NCBI GenBank assembly: GCA_010909165.1
Contig: MU008218.1
Span: forward strand, 179,757 to 243,756
From: Anthoceros angustus
Taxonomy: Eukaryota; Streptophyta; Anthocerotopsida; Anthocerotales; Anthocerotaceae
Length of the DNA: 64,000 nt
Direction of reading: 5' to 3'
The position numbers were made by a program, and so were the translations under genes. Below are positions 34,190 to 45,100 of this stretch, one piece after another; positions within the stretch are counted from its first letter, which is position 1, and each line of letters opens with the position of its first letter. The notes below the pieces were generated by a model. The model was not told where the DNA came from, did no database searches, and saw only the letters and a program-made list of their open reading frames with translations.

Positions 34190-34890
34190 ATCGTCAGTGA
34201 TACTAATCTAAGCATGGGTTTAGTGTTGATTAGCATTAGTTAATCTAATTACTTATCTTTAAGTAAGTAATTAGTGTTAATTAATCTAAGGTGCTTATGC
34301 TAATTAAGCATTGATTAGTGTTAATTAAACTAATGTGCTTATGCTAATTAAGCATTGATTAGTGTTAATTAATCTAATGTGCTTATGTTAATTAAACATT
34401 GATTAGTGTTAATTAAACATGGTTAGCAATAGCTAAGTGGATAAGCTCAAGTAATATGCTTTGGCATATTCACTTGCATATTATAGTGTATTCTTAGGAT
34501 ACAATAGCTAAGTGGATAAGCTCAAGTAATAGCTGTTTGGCATACCTCGTATATTATAGTGTATTCTTAGGATATTTACGCATATCTTTGATGTAATAGG
34601 ATATCTTAGGAATATGTCACGCCAAGGTCTGAGTATATATAGACCCTTTATGAGGACAAGCTCGGATCATGGCTTGCCTCTAGATATGCAATCTGAGGCG
34701 TTGTGAGGCCAAGCTATGACTCCCAGGAGGCGTGTGTGAAATCGCGTGTTGTTCCTCGTGGGGAGGTGTGTTTGCGCCACCATGACGTCAGCTACTCCCT
34801 CCTGTTATCGGTTGCACCTATATATCTGCGTATTCGATTTGTTCACTTGGTTGTTGGTCGATAAGTGCTTGAATTCAAGTGCTTACCGCT
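34190..34890 (+). repeat. M1 right LTR
   Basis: Matches the left LTR from GTGATACTAATCTAAGC onward and continues past its end with the terminal block (34806-34890). TATA box at 34634-34641, damaged hairpin at 34652-34680. PPR-segment sequence CATTTTCCAAGC resumes right after it. Confidence 0.85.
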
Positions 34891-34895
34891 ATTTA

Positions 34896-36837
34896 CATTT
34901 TCCAAGCACGCTATTCGACCACTTTCCTTTTAGTCGAGCGTCTGTGATTTTCAAAGTTATCATTTTCTTCCATAGCATTATCTTCGCCGAGCATGGTCTT
35001 CTTCCCGCCATTGTTGGAGTCGTTTGGGTCCAAAGACATCTAGAATCTGCTTGCCCATCGTCAAGATGTCATACCGATATTCTCCTTCCTTCCTGCATAT
35101 ATCCAAACAAACAATGTCGACTCATCCTTTTTCGGACAAACTCACCTCTTTTGCCCGTAACTAGGTCGGGCCCCGACGGCGATGTGGTTCATGATTCAAC
35201 TCTTCTTCTCGTCCCAGCTGACACTTAGCCATGGATCCTACGAGGAATAAACTTTTGTGCACCTCTTGTCTTCTTTCGATTGCAAGCGATTCGCGTTCGC
35301 ATAGCCGCCTTGTCGTTGATTCCTCCAGCACAAGCATCTAAAGATCAATCCCCTCTCGAGAAGCTTTTGATGAGCCTCATCGCCAAAGCCAAAAGGCCTT
35401 TGATAAGCACGGACCACCGTCGTCTATGATGCTTTACAACAACGTCTTCACCAGCCTAGGATGCCCGGCGATCGCCCATTGTTGAGACCCATGGATGTTA
35501 GTGGGGATCATGGAAACTTTGGTCTTCTTGCTATCCGATGTTTAACCCCACCCTACTGGTGGTGACGTACTCCATAATGTCGTATCCACCCAAGTCGTTG
35601 TACATGTTGTTTTTGACAAAGCGTCCACCATAATGCTCCCGGAAGATTCAACCTTTTCCTCCGCCATTCGATCTTCCTCTCTGTTCAAATGCCTCATTAG
35701 TGAATGCCCTAAAATATCTAGACCGGCCCATCCTCTTCATCCGGGGCCCAAACTCATTGTCTTCTTCATCTTCTACAAATGCCGACTCCTTGTCAGAAAG
35801 CAAGGGCCTTGTCGAGTACTCAGATGAGATTTCTGCTATGAGTTTTGATGGATTGTGTTATCACTTAAGGCCACATACACACGCCTCTCAGCGTGAACAT
35901 CAAAATTCCAGCATCAACATTCCCTTAAGTACAAGATACTTAATGTTTCACCTCTACGCTTCGTTAAAGCACAAGCAAAGATATCACGAGTTCGCAAATA
36001 ACACTTACACTCTATGCACGCAACGCCTCATGAAATTTCTAGATACATCTCTGGGCTGCACCCGGCATTGAAGTGCTAGACATACTCGTGGCAAATACCT
36101 TCACTGCACTCGCCTCTACATTGTCACAGGAAGAGCATCAGAATTCATAGGGTCTTCCTATGCGTAGCACTTGAACTACCGTAACCTCTGCTCCAAGAGC
36201 AAGTGTTGCCTACCACACACCCAACCTTGACCCTCACTTCTTTGGTTCCTACAGCTCCGCGTGTCCATACATCCACAACTTCAAAGTGATTGGAGTCCAC
36301 ATAACGTTCTGCGTCTGCCCCTAGCACGAGTGAAGAAACCATTCGGGGCCTAACTAAAGACGGGGCCAAACGGTTGGCCTCGCTCGCTCTTCACCGACGC
36401 TACGAGAGGTCGCGTCCACCATGACTTCAACCAAAAACGCACTATGGTGGATGCGAGCTCCACCATCGCAGGCTGACGATGGGTCGCCTGACCGAGCTGG
36501 CCGCGGATGTGGATGCGGTGCATCCACAATTTCGTGGCAGAGGCTACATGCGCTGGCCGATTCGGTGTGTGTCACGCTGCGGAGTAAGACTTCATCAGCT
36601 GAAATTGCAGTAAAATTTCAGCCCAACGGAGGCTAAGAAGGAAGAAAGGGGTAGGCGTGCGTGCACTGGCAGCATGTTGATGGAGCTGATCAGTCGCCCT
36701 CTCATGCGGTAATGATGAGAACGCCGGTGCTAGATCTTGTGCCCAGTTTTGATGGGAAGGGAGCTGCTGTCTTGAAAACGTGGAATGTGAGTTGGGAGCA
36801 TGCGCCCCAAGCACTTGTTCACAATGTCGATGCAGAA
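34896..36837 (-). pseudogene. Rest of segment copy 2 beyond the M1 insertion
   Basis: Follows 16290-18200 of copy 1 throughout, including GAGATTTCTGCTATGAGTTTTGATGG and the GTGAGTTGGGAGCAT end. It holds the same unassigned minus-strand coding-like stretches (for example within 36572-36934). Separated by M1 from the PPR-DYW part. Confidence 0.6.
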
Positions 36838-38020
36838 AACAAAGGGCCCTCTCCTCCAGCAAACATGAGTTGGAAGAAATGGGTCTAGACCCCATATGGA
36901 GCCTTTTGGAGGTCGCCATCTCGTGACCTGTCAACTTCTAGGAGCCGTAGCATGGATGGAGAAGAAAAAATGCCTGCCAGCCGCTTTGCATCGGTTGAGA
37001 AGGCCATATGATCTTCGCCAATGTTGCCTGTGATTCAGTTGTCCTCCTTCACCACTTCAAGTTGGGGAGCTTTCTCAAATGGTGCTGCTGCAATCTCCTC
37101 GGCACACAAGTTGTAGGTTCCCCATACTGAAGATGTTGCTCACCAAGTGCCAATATGTGAAGGAAGCCCAAGCTGGAGATCACGTCCACTAGTCACTTCA
37201 GATTTTGTTGATGCCAAGGATGTTGATAGACTCAACAAATTTGTTTCTGGTAGAGTGACCTGTTCTTCACAAATGTTGAAAAGTGAGAAATGGCAAGGTG
37301 TAACCTTGTAGGCTGCTCCATGTGTAGATTGGAAGTTGGGGAAACTGCGGCTAGGGGAAGATGAAGACTCAAGATGAAATAGAGAGTGGTGAGAAACAAA
37401 GTGAGTAGAGTAGAATGAGTAGTGCTTCCTTTGTAACCCTTATATGAGGTTATAAGAATGTGTGGTTGCAGGTAGAGACAAGTGTGTAGGTACTTGTCAT
37501 GGCATGAATTGACAAGAGGCTGTGTACATAATAAAGCTATAGGCTGTGTAGCTAGGATGTATGATGGATGACGCCATGGGTGCATGACATGTGTATGTGA
37601 CCGATGTATGGCATGTGGCATGTGGATGGGCATGGACATAAGGATTTGTCCATAGATATTAATCATAGAATATAAGGGTAACGGACAAAGGGATATTTAT
37701 AGCATAGATATTTAGATATTATATAGCTGGCTGATATCGAGATAAAGGAAATATGATAGCAAGATAAAGGGCAGCCATAGGCTATATATGTAGGGCCTAG
37801 GGCCATTTAGAACTTGGATTAGTAGATGTCATCACTATCTGATAGATTATCTTATTGATAATAATGAAGGCAGACATACTTGTCCCACATCTTGTCCCCT
37901 TTCCTTGCATGTTGTTGTGTGTGTTAGCATCCCAGGTGGCTGGGAGCGCTTTTCATACCCTCCAGACTCCAACTCTAGCGATCTTCAACGAAACACCAAG
38001 TCCGATCCACGCAACTTGTT
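36838..38020. other. No gene recognised
   Basis: AT-rich with TATATA-like stretches (37780). A 144-codon minus frame (37232-37666) is His/Thr/Leu-rich and looks non-coding. The region 37680-37900 has the feel of a retroelement LTR end but I find no partner. Confidence 0.3.
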
Positions 38021-38160
38021 GATGATGTTCCTGAGGAAGTTAGGCATAGGAGGAGGTTTGCTAACTAGGCATGGTTGTGCTAAGGTCATATGATGATGTT
38101 CCCGAGGTAGTTAGGCATAGGAGGAGGTTTGCTAACTAGGCATGGTCGTGCTAAGGTCGT
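38021..38160. repeat. Two tandem 71-bp units
   Basis: GATGATGTTCC(T/C)GAGG(A/T)AGTTAGGCATAGGAGG... starts at 38021 and 38092 and is nearly identical over the unit. The second unit runs into the start of the 38142-38498 reading frame. Confidence 0.85.
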
Positions 38161-38498
38161 TGGCGGATTTTGAGGAGAAGTTCCAATGGGCACTCGATGA
38201 AATGAGGTTAAAATACAGGGAGCAGTTCACGGTGGAGATGGCCTTCACAAAGATGAGTACTTTCCTTGCAGGGGAGGTGTTGATGTGTGATCGGGCGATC
38301 AAGGATGGAATCTTGGAAGAGGCAGAAGATTTTACTTGCAGAGCTGGAATAAGGCAAATGATGAAGAAACCAGCAGGAGAAACATTCTCCGTTGAAGACG
38401 TCATGACAGGGGAAGAGAAGATGTCTGTCAATCACCTGGTAAATATGGGGTTTGGCAAATTCAGAGACATGTTTAGTTCGCCTTTTGGAAAATTGTGA
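38142..38498 (+). CDS. Hypothetical protein, 118 residues
   Basis: An intact charged, helical frame (LADFEEKFQWALDEMRLKYR; FTKMSTFLAGEVLMCDRAIK; MGFGKFRDMFSSPFGKL) ending at TGA. The family is not recognised. The following DNA (38600-38950) resembles a retroelement gag, so it may be the first part of a gag. Confidence 0.4.
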   Translation: MVVLRSLADFEEKFQWALDEMRLKYREQFTVEMAFTKMSTFLAGEVLMCDRAIKDGILEEAEDFTCRAGIRQMMKKPAGETFSVEDVMTGEEKMSVNHLVNMGFGKFRDMFSSPFGKL

Positions 38499-38599
38499 GT
38501 TATCCATTTTTCATTCAGCTAGTGAGCCATTAGAGAAGATGTCTCAAGGCACTTGGTGGTGGACACCAAGGTAAAGACGATGAGGGAAGCTGCTGAGAT

Positions 38600-38950
38600 T
38601 TTTATTATCGCCTGAATATTAGGCAGAGGTTAGAAAACGATTTGTACTGCACATGATTCATGGAGAAGCCTATGATCTCAAGGAGGCATATTCAATTGCA
38701 GAGAAGGTGTTAAGGGGAGACACTATCATCAGTAATCACTGGGAAGAGCACAACTTGGTGAGAGGCGCATTATCTGTGCAAACTAAGGTGCTAGCAGACA
38801 CCAAAGATAAATCGATATGGGCGTGAGGCATTGTCTTGCTACTCGAAACTCTTTGTAGAAGGAGAAATCACTTGTTGGAACAATTAGTGAGAAGTGCACA
38901 CGGTGTCATGGAGTGCTCTATGACACAGAGTGCTCACATCAATCTCTGCT
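38600..38950 (+). pseudogene. Gag-like fragment with a CxxC..C..H motif
   Basis: A frame reads FVLHMIHGEAYDLKEAYSIA then EKVLRGDTIISNHWEEHNLV, typical of the helical C-terminal part of plant gags. At 38894-38945 another frame reads KCTRCHGVLYDTECSH, a possible zinc-binding motif. It is broken by stops in between. Confidence 0.5.
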
Positions 38951-39188
38951 ACGTATGCCATTTTGTTGAGGTGTATGTACAAATGTAAGCTTTACCTTCA
39001 GCTCGACAAAAATCAGCAAATTCATGTGATGTGAACTCTCCTCCGTCGTGTGGACTACGTCGTGTGCGTGCATTCTTGGAGGAGATCACGCAAGGAAGTG
39101 GCTCAACCTCGACATCTTCATCAGAATGAGAATTTGTAGGTGAATTTGATGATCTCTGCAATGAACTATTAGAAAATATGGTTTCCAA
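38948..39188 (-). pseudogene. copia integrase fragment
   Basis: The minus strand reads DGGEFTSHEFADFCRAEG (39015-39065) and, one frame over, TPQQNG (38952-38972), the copia integrase core around the second catalytic Asp. The upstream part (DEDVEVEPLP) looks like the acidic linker that normally lies after integrase, so the fragment may be rearranged. No other domains of this element are visible nearby. Confidence 0.7.
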
Positions 39189-41262
39189 TTTTTCAATCCA
39201 TTTAGATAGACGATTGAAACCAAAAATTAGCCATGATAATTGCTGAATTGTGGCTTTATGATTTAGTTCTGTATCTAATTTGATGGATTCTACAATTGGC
39301 TGTAAGAGAGCAATATTGAGGAGGCTAGCAGGATAGTTGGAGAGTGTTGATGCGAGGCGCAGCGTGTGCTTTGCTTGATTTCAGCATACATCACGGTAAA
39401 AGGCGGGGGCTGAGGTAGCCTTCCTATCTGATTGCCATGCAGTAGGCATCGTGTACGGATTCTGTAGTGACATTGTGCCTCTGCCGGGCGACCATATGCC
39501 AATTTTGGGCGATTAAGCTTTGGGAGAAGACAGCGGTTCAAAGCGCGATTTAGACAAAGGACATCAAGCAGGGTATTAGTAGCCGGTTTCTGGACATGTA
39601 TGCAAAGTTAAGCCCTGAGAGACGGTAGGAAGTGGTTGTGAAGTGATCAGTATTATGTGGTGATATGGAGTGTCCTAATTAATTGCATGGTTAGTGTACG
39701 TCTTTGAGTTTCGCATGCACGATGGGCAAACCATACGATTTATTCGGAGCTTTGACTAGACTCAATCTAACCTTGCCCAACTGAGAAATGAACTCCCGAA
39801 CCTGCTCCCTTTTCAACTCAAGTTGTATGCTACTTGTATATCACTGAAGCAACAAAGTAAATCTCTTTTAGCAAGCTTGATAAATTGTCCTTGATTATCT
39901 GATTTGATTAGAATAACTCCAATGAAATTACTAATAATTTTGGAATCTCTTTCAATTAGATCTCTAATGTGCTTTGAATGAATGTATTTTGGTTGTTTCT
40001 CAGATTCACAGACTAATCATGGCACTTAGTTTTATAGGAAAAAAAGTCCTTGGTCTTTGGTAGGTCATGGTAGGAAAAAGTACCTTGATCTTCGGAGGAT
40101 GGGGTAGGTGACCCTTGGCCTTCGGATAGGAAAAGTTGGGCGGTTATTTGAGAGAGCAGGAGAGAGCCTTCACTTGGTCTCAAAATCAGCATGCGTGGAC
40201 TATAAATGCATCTAAGAGGGTTTTGAGCAAATCAGTTTTGAAGTTTGGCCGTCGATGGTGCCAGACAGATGGTGCGGAAAAATGAAGAAATCCCGTGGAT
40301 TACATGTAACCCCAATAAGCCAGGCTTTGGACATTTCGGGAAGTAACTTGAAGGAGGAGGCCAGCGGCCGCAAGGACTCGGGGAAGGCCACCTGGCCTTG
40401 AGCTTAGATTAAGTTTTTGCAGGCGAAATACCTCATGTGAAGGAAGAGAGGAAGCCAATCAAGCTTTCTGGAGTGAGGACAACGGAGAAACGAGGTGGTC
40501 TGCCACCTTTTGAGGCGGCTGGCAAGAAGCAAAGCGAAGGCTTTGTACTGGGGCCGAGAGCATAAACTGTTGTGGCATGAGAAAGTTCTTTGTATGGAAG
40601 AAGGCGCTAGCAGTATAGTGTTTGAGAATTGTGAAGGCGCAAGTTGGAAGGAGCTAGAGGCGAGATTTGGGAGAGGAGCTATCTTTTTGGCAAGTGTTGG
40701 CGAGGAGTTTGTGGGGTTTAGTTCCAGTTTGAAGGAGGAAGACCTCTCGATTGGCATCCTTGGCGTCTTTCCTTTTTGCTTACTCTTCCCCTCTCTAGTC
40801 TAATAGGTTGCTCTTCCCCTACCCTCCAGATTCTATCCTTGTGTGTGCTCCTTTTGTGCAGATGGTGAGAATTGTGAGGACGGGTGGTGGCACCCCAACT
40901 CAAGGGGATGGGAGAAAGGCAGTGCCACCCACCCTCCGAGTCGAGGCAAAGGCAAAAAGCATCCCATGCCTGAGTTTGACTGCCGCCCCATCCAAATTTC
41001 ACCTCTCGAGACACGGGCCTTTCCGGGCGATATCTTGAAGAATTGAAGATGGAGTGGTTGTATGCTGCTGGATTCTTTCCGTTGGATTTCGGGTGTCGGC
41101 GGTTGCGCGCCACAGGAGAAGCCAGGATGCAGGGCGTCACAGTCAAAGTCACCACAGGGCGTGGAAGAGTCACGCCATTTTCGTGAGACATATTTGATAC
41201 CCGAGGCGCATAAGGGAGGAATCATCCCATCGGCCTAGTTTTCTAAGAATCAGATTCCGGAA
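39189..41262. other. No gene recognised
   Basis: Several short frames on both strands (102 codons at 40495-40803, 157 on the minus strand at 40718-41191) without identifiable features. Probably eroded retroelement DNA. Confidence 0.35.
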
Positions 41263-41688
41263 GTGGCCATGGATATGTTCCTACGACCCAAAGAGGAGAT
41301 TTGGTCTCCTGGTAATGGTTGGCGATTCTCCATGTTCAAGGAGAGGAAGTGGAATCTCTTTGCCAAGATTTGGTTGGGATTGATCTGTGTCACCAGGAAG
41401 ACCTACATAAGCAATTCCCACCTCATGATGATCTATGAGATGTCCAAGGGCAAGTTGGTAGATTGGGCGAGCATTCTCTATGAGCAGGTGGTGGCTCATA
41501 GAAATCATTTGATGAGTGAGGAGGCCAAAATTAGCTTTGTCTCCACCTTCCTAGTGCACTTGTACCACAAAGAGGAAGTTCTGAGGGAGGAGGAACTGGA
41601 GGAAGCTAAGATAGAAGCTTCCTTGGTTCAAGTGGTGGAAGGAGAGCCGTCCATGGCAGCAGAGGGTCGACCAGGAGGAGGTAGATAG
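41263..41688 (+). CDS. Hypothetical protein, 141 residues, retroelement gag-like
   Basis: Frame with FLRPKEEIWSPGNGWRFSMF, TRKTYISNSHLMMIYEMSKG, FVSTFLVHLYHKEEVLREEE and an acidic/Gly-rich end. The pattern (a helical domain ending in 'HLYH' before a charged linker) recalls the plant transposon-associated domain found in large gypsy gags, but I cannot be certain. Downstream DNA is LTR-like. Confidence 0.4.
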   Translation: MAMDMFLRPKEEIWSPGNGWRFSMFKERKWNLFAKIWLGLICVTRKTYISNSHLMMIYEMSKGKLVDWASILYEQVVAHRNHLMSEEAKISFVSTFLVHLYHKEEVLREEELEEAKIEASLVQVVEGEPSMAAEGRPGGGR

Positions 41689-41828
41689 TCGACCACCCGG
41701 AAAGAGACCACCACCCCCACCCGACCACGGATCGGTAACCGAGGAACGAGGAAGGAGAAGAAGCCTGTGCGCCTCCTACGGAGGAAGGTTGTAGGAAAGG
41801 ACTCGACCACCGTGGACAAGGAGAGGCA

Positions 41829-42190
41829 CATGGACTCCCCTTGAGTTAATAGGCAGCTTTTTTTGGTTTTCGTGAATGTGGGTGGAAAATAAAGGAGGAA
41901 AAGGGGAAATAAGGTTGAATAGGGGGAATGGCGATGGACAAGAGGATGGCGGCGGCGAAGCCTGCACGGGGACGCTTTAGGGTAAACCACTCCGGATGAG
42001 CTCCGGAGTAGCCCTGGCAGGCCGACTCGAGTGAGCCACCGGGGTGAGCTCCGAGTAGGCCACTCCGAGGCGGAGCTCCGGAGTAGCCACCCGGTGAAAC
42101 TCGGAGTGAGCCACTCGGGGTGAAGCTCCGGAGTAGGCCCTCCAGGGCCCGAGCTCCGTGGGCCACTCCGAGGTGGCTCGGAGTAGAACA
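41829..42190. repeat. LTR-like start with CTCCGGAG repeats
   Basis: ACATGGACTCCCCTTGAG, a T-run with TTTTCGTG, and GGAGGAAAAGGGG resemble the reverse strand of 53745-53842. It is followed by many imperfect copies of (A/G)GCTCCGGAGTAGCC (41985-42185). CTCCGGAG is its own reverse complement. Probably the beginning of a plus-oriented LTR of the same gypsy family. Confidence 0.5.
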
Positions 42191-45100
42191 CAGTAGAAGT
42201 CCATTTGGGAAAGGTGATCTGAAAGAGGTGGGCGTAATAAGCAAGAGGCCACATGTGCATACTGATCGAGAGGGAGGACGGGCAATCCTTGCCCACCATC
42301 CCTCAGCAGTGGATCAGCTGGAGCACAAGCATGGGACCTAAGAAGGTGGCGAGGTGCAGGAGCCTGGCGCCCGGTAGCCGGCGGAGGAGGTTAGTGCAGT
42401 GGCACCTAGACATTTCGGCAAGATGGACCTTTGATAGCGTGGCGTTGGTCCGAGAATACGCCCGAAAGATGTTGGCGGCGGCCTCCAAGTCTATCCGCTC
42501 TAAGAGTTTGGGAGGACCCGAGGAGGTGGTATGGAAGTCCCTTAGAGGCGGTCTGCAGTCGCCCGAGGAGGAGGTAGGGGCGTAGTGCCGGAGCCCCTAC
42601 GAATGAAGGGAAGGTGGGGGCCGCTAAGGTGGCGCTCTGAGACCCGGGGCCTTGGCGTGTCCTCGATGGGCCAGCTCATGTCCGGGACCTACTAGACAGT
42701 GAGGCGGTGGTAGAAGATTATAAATCCCTGGAACATGCTCACCAAGATAGACCACCTTGGTGACAATCTGTAGTTTTCCTACACGCCCTTGAGGAGGGGC
42801 AAGAGGAGGCGGATTGAGGCGGATCATCTTCGCCCATGTTTAGGAGTCGAGAGCTAAGGGCAGGGGCCACCACCCCTGCGTTGTCTCCGTTCATTGTCCA
42901 TCCTGGGACACCTCAACCTTCTAAAGGAAGAGGAGGAGGAGCGAGCGCTCCGGAGGGTGCGACCTGCTGGAGAGTGAGCGAGAGGAAGAGCGAGGCAGGA
43001 GGCCCGCCCAAGGCAAGACGCACCCAGGAGGACGAAGACTGGGAGGGAATTCCGGACTCCATACGCCTAGAGCGGACCCCCTCTCCTCCAAGCTGGGAAG
43101 TATCCCTACTAGAAATGGCAGCCTATGTTACAGTCGTTGTTGCAATTTTATGTTACACTTCTAACTTGCAACATCATTTGGAGGCTTGGTATTAAGTTTG
43201 TCATTTCTTTCCCCAAGTGGGCCTACAATCTTAACACGAACCTGGCTCTCTCTCCTACCACTTCACCCTCTTAACTACATCCCCTCTCTCATACGCATTG
43301 TTTAGGAATTCCCTCATGCAATTGCAACATGACTGTAACAAGGACCCCTCTCTCTCTTCTCTATCAGTCCCCCTCTTTATTACACCCCATTGGAAGTACA
43401 ATTAGTTAATGTTTTTCCCAGTGCTCTTCATTGCACTCTCGCTTCACAACTATTGTTTATGGCGCCCAAACCTGAATATCACAGTAACATGCCCATTAAT
43501 TGTCACCTTCCTCTTCCACCTCACAAGGTCATAATTCCTATATCAACCTTTTTTCCCTACCATAGCTATTATTGGCTTGTATACTGTGGAGTGTGAACTT
43601 GTGTCTAGGGACACAGTGAGGTCCACATTCACCCTCAATGTCGTTGTAGGCTTAGGATTCGCTCCCAAGGGAATGGTTTGTGCCAAGAGGCGCTAACTTC
43701 TATCTCTTGACCTTCACCTAAGTCGGGACTTGCTATTACTCTTACCTATCTACTCAACTACTACCTCCCGACTTGTCTAACTACCACGGATCTTATTCCA
43801 CAACCCGATCTTATTCCACCACAAATCTTATTCCACGACCGCAAATCTTATTCCACGACGCGGTGGCTCTCACCACTCTGGGTAGTTGCCCGACTACGAG
43901 GTGGGTCCCACCAAACCCTAGCGACTTATTTCCGGGCGCCGCCGCGGATCCCCACGGCGTCTACCGCATGCAGGTCGGACTTTATTCACTCCACACTTCA
44001 TGCACACACACCGATTCCTAGGGACCAAAGTTCCACAAATCCCTCACGCTTCACACACACACACAAGGCGCCACACTCACACAATTTTACAAGGAGCGCT
44101 GTTTCCTCTTGTGCACACTTCCTGTGACACGGTTTGGATTCTTTTGGATCCACAAATCTCCTTTAGTCTCTCAATTAGTTCCCCTTCTCAACTCCTCTTA
44201 CACCTCGCGCCGTCTGTTCGATCACTCCTTCACCCAATCTTCTCTCTCTCTCTCTCTCCCTCAATTCGCCCATGCTTCAACCATCCACTCAACACTTCTC
44301 TCTCAATTTGAACACAACTAGGGAACAAGGGTGAAGGAAAGAAGAACCCCAGGCGTCACGGCAGGCGTTACGAGCAAGCTCCGGACCCGCGCCAATCCCT
44401 TGGTTTCCTCCTCCTTTGTCGGCAAGATTGCTCTATCACCCCTCCTCCCCAGTTGCGGGCAAGCTCGACCACCCCAGGCGTCTCGCGCACACCACCTCAT
44501 CAATCGGACGTCTCCAACCAGCCACAGGCGTGGGGATCTCAACCGAGTTGCTCGATGTGAGGCACAACCAAGCCCCTTTATACAATTCTTTTGGGCGTCA
44601 TAGCCAGACTTTCCAGTCCTAAAAGAGCGAAGAGGCGCCTACAATTTCGGACGGCCTTAGGTCCAAGATGGCATCCTATCCAAAGTTCTATTCCTAGGAT
44701 GCCACTACTCACCCATGTTATCTCCGCACTCCCCTCCGATTTGGTGCTTTGGCCCTTAGTCCTTTCTTTGCTGAATTTATGGGTCCTCCTTCCTCGTTCT
44801 TTGATCTGGAAAATCCTCCCATAAACTCTCCTTTGTTTTCCATGATCCCAAGTCCCGCTCCCTCACCAATCCTCCACCTCGGACCTCAATGGTCCATATT
44901 TGGCCATTAGGCGGGTCAAATTGTGATGGAAGGCCCTCCTCAACAGTCCTTCCGTCCTCCCGCATCACTGATCCCATTTTTGACCCAACCTCCATCGCGC
45001 AGTGGTAGCCATAAACACTCCTCCGCCCGTGGAGCACTCACAATACAATGATAGCGTGGTCGAGGTTGCTTACCGGCCAGTATTGTGGTGAGTTCTCCTA

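Larger units (their letters stand above)
27380..34890 (+). mobile_element. LTR retroelement M1 with a DNA methyltransferase-like domain
   Basis: 7.5-kb element inserted in copy 2 of the PPR gene. Order: left LTR (27380-27994), 10-bp satellite, Lys-rich repeat, gag with zinc knuckle, aspartic protease, C5 methyltransferase-like domain, a short stub resembling the start of gypsy RT, a 1.5-kb foreign insertion, 3' tail and right LTR (34190-34890). RT core, RNase H and integrase are absent. No target duplication can be recognised and the left LTR lacks the ~90-bp terminal block and a primer site. It is most simply a non-autonomous Ty3/gypsy-type derivative. M2 (59385-62903) is a second copy. Confidence 0.85.
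18209..36837. repeat. 7.9-kb tandem segment, copy 2 (expanded and interrupted)
   Basis: Second copy of 10334-18208. Its left part holds three tandem copies of a 1.02-kb piece, its middle two tandem copies of a 1.22-kb piece, and at 27380-34890 a retroelement is inserted. After the insertion, homology resumes with CATTTTCCAAG at about 34896 and runs to CACTTGTTCACAATG.TCGAT near 36837. Confidence 0.85.

Noticed and set aside
37232-37666. 144-codon minus-strand frame rich in His, Thr and Leu
   Set aside because: AT-rich repetitive DNA, no conserved motif and no counterpart elsewhere.
41628-42299. 223-codon minus-strand frame
   Set aside because: It arises from the CTCCGGAG repeats and has Pro/Ser-rich low complexity.
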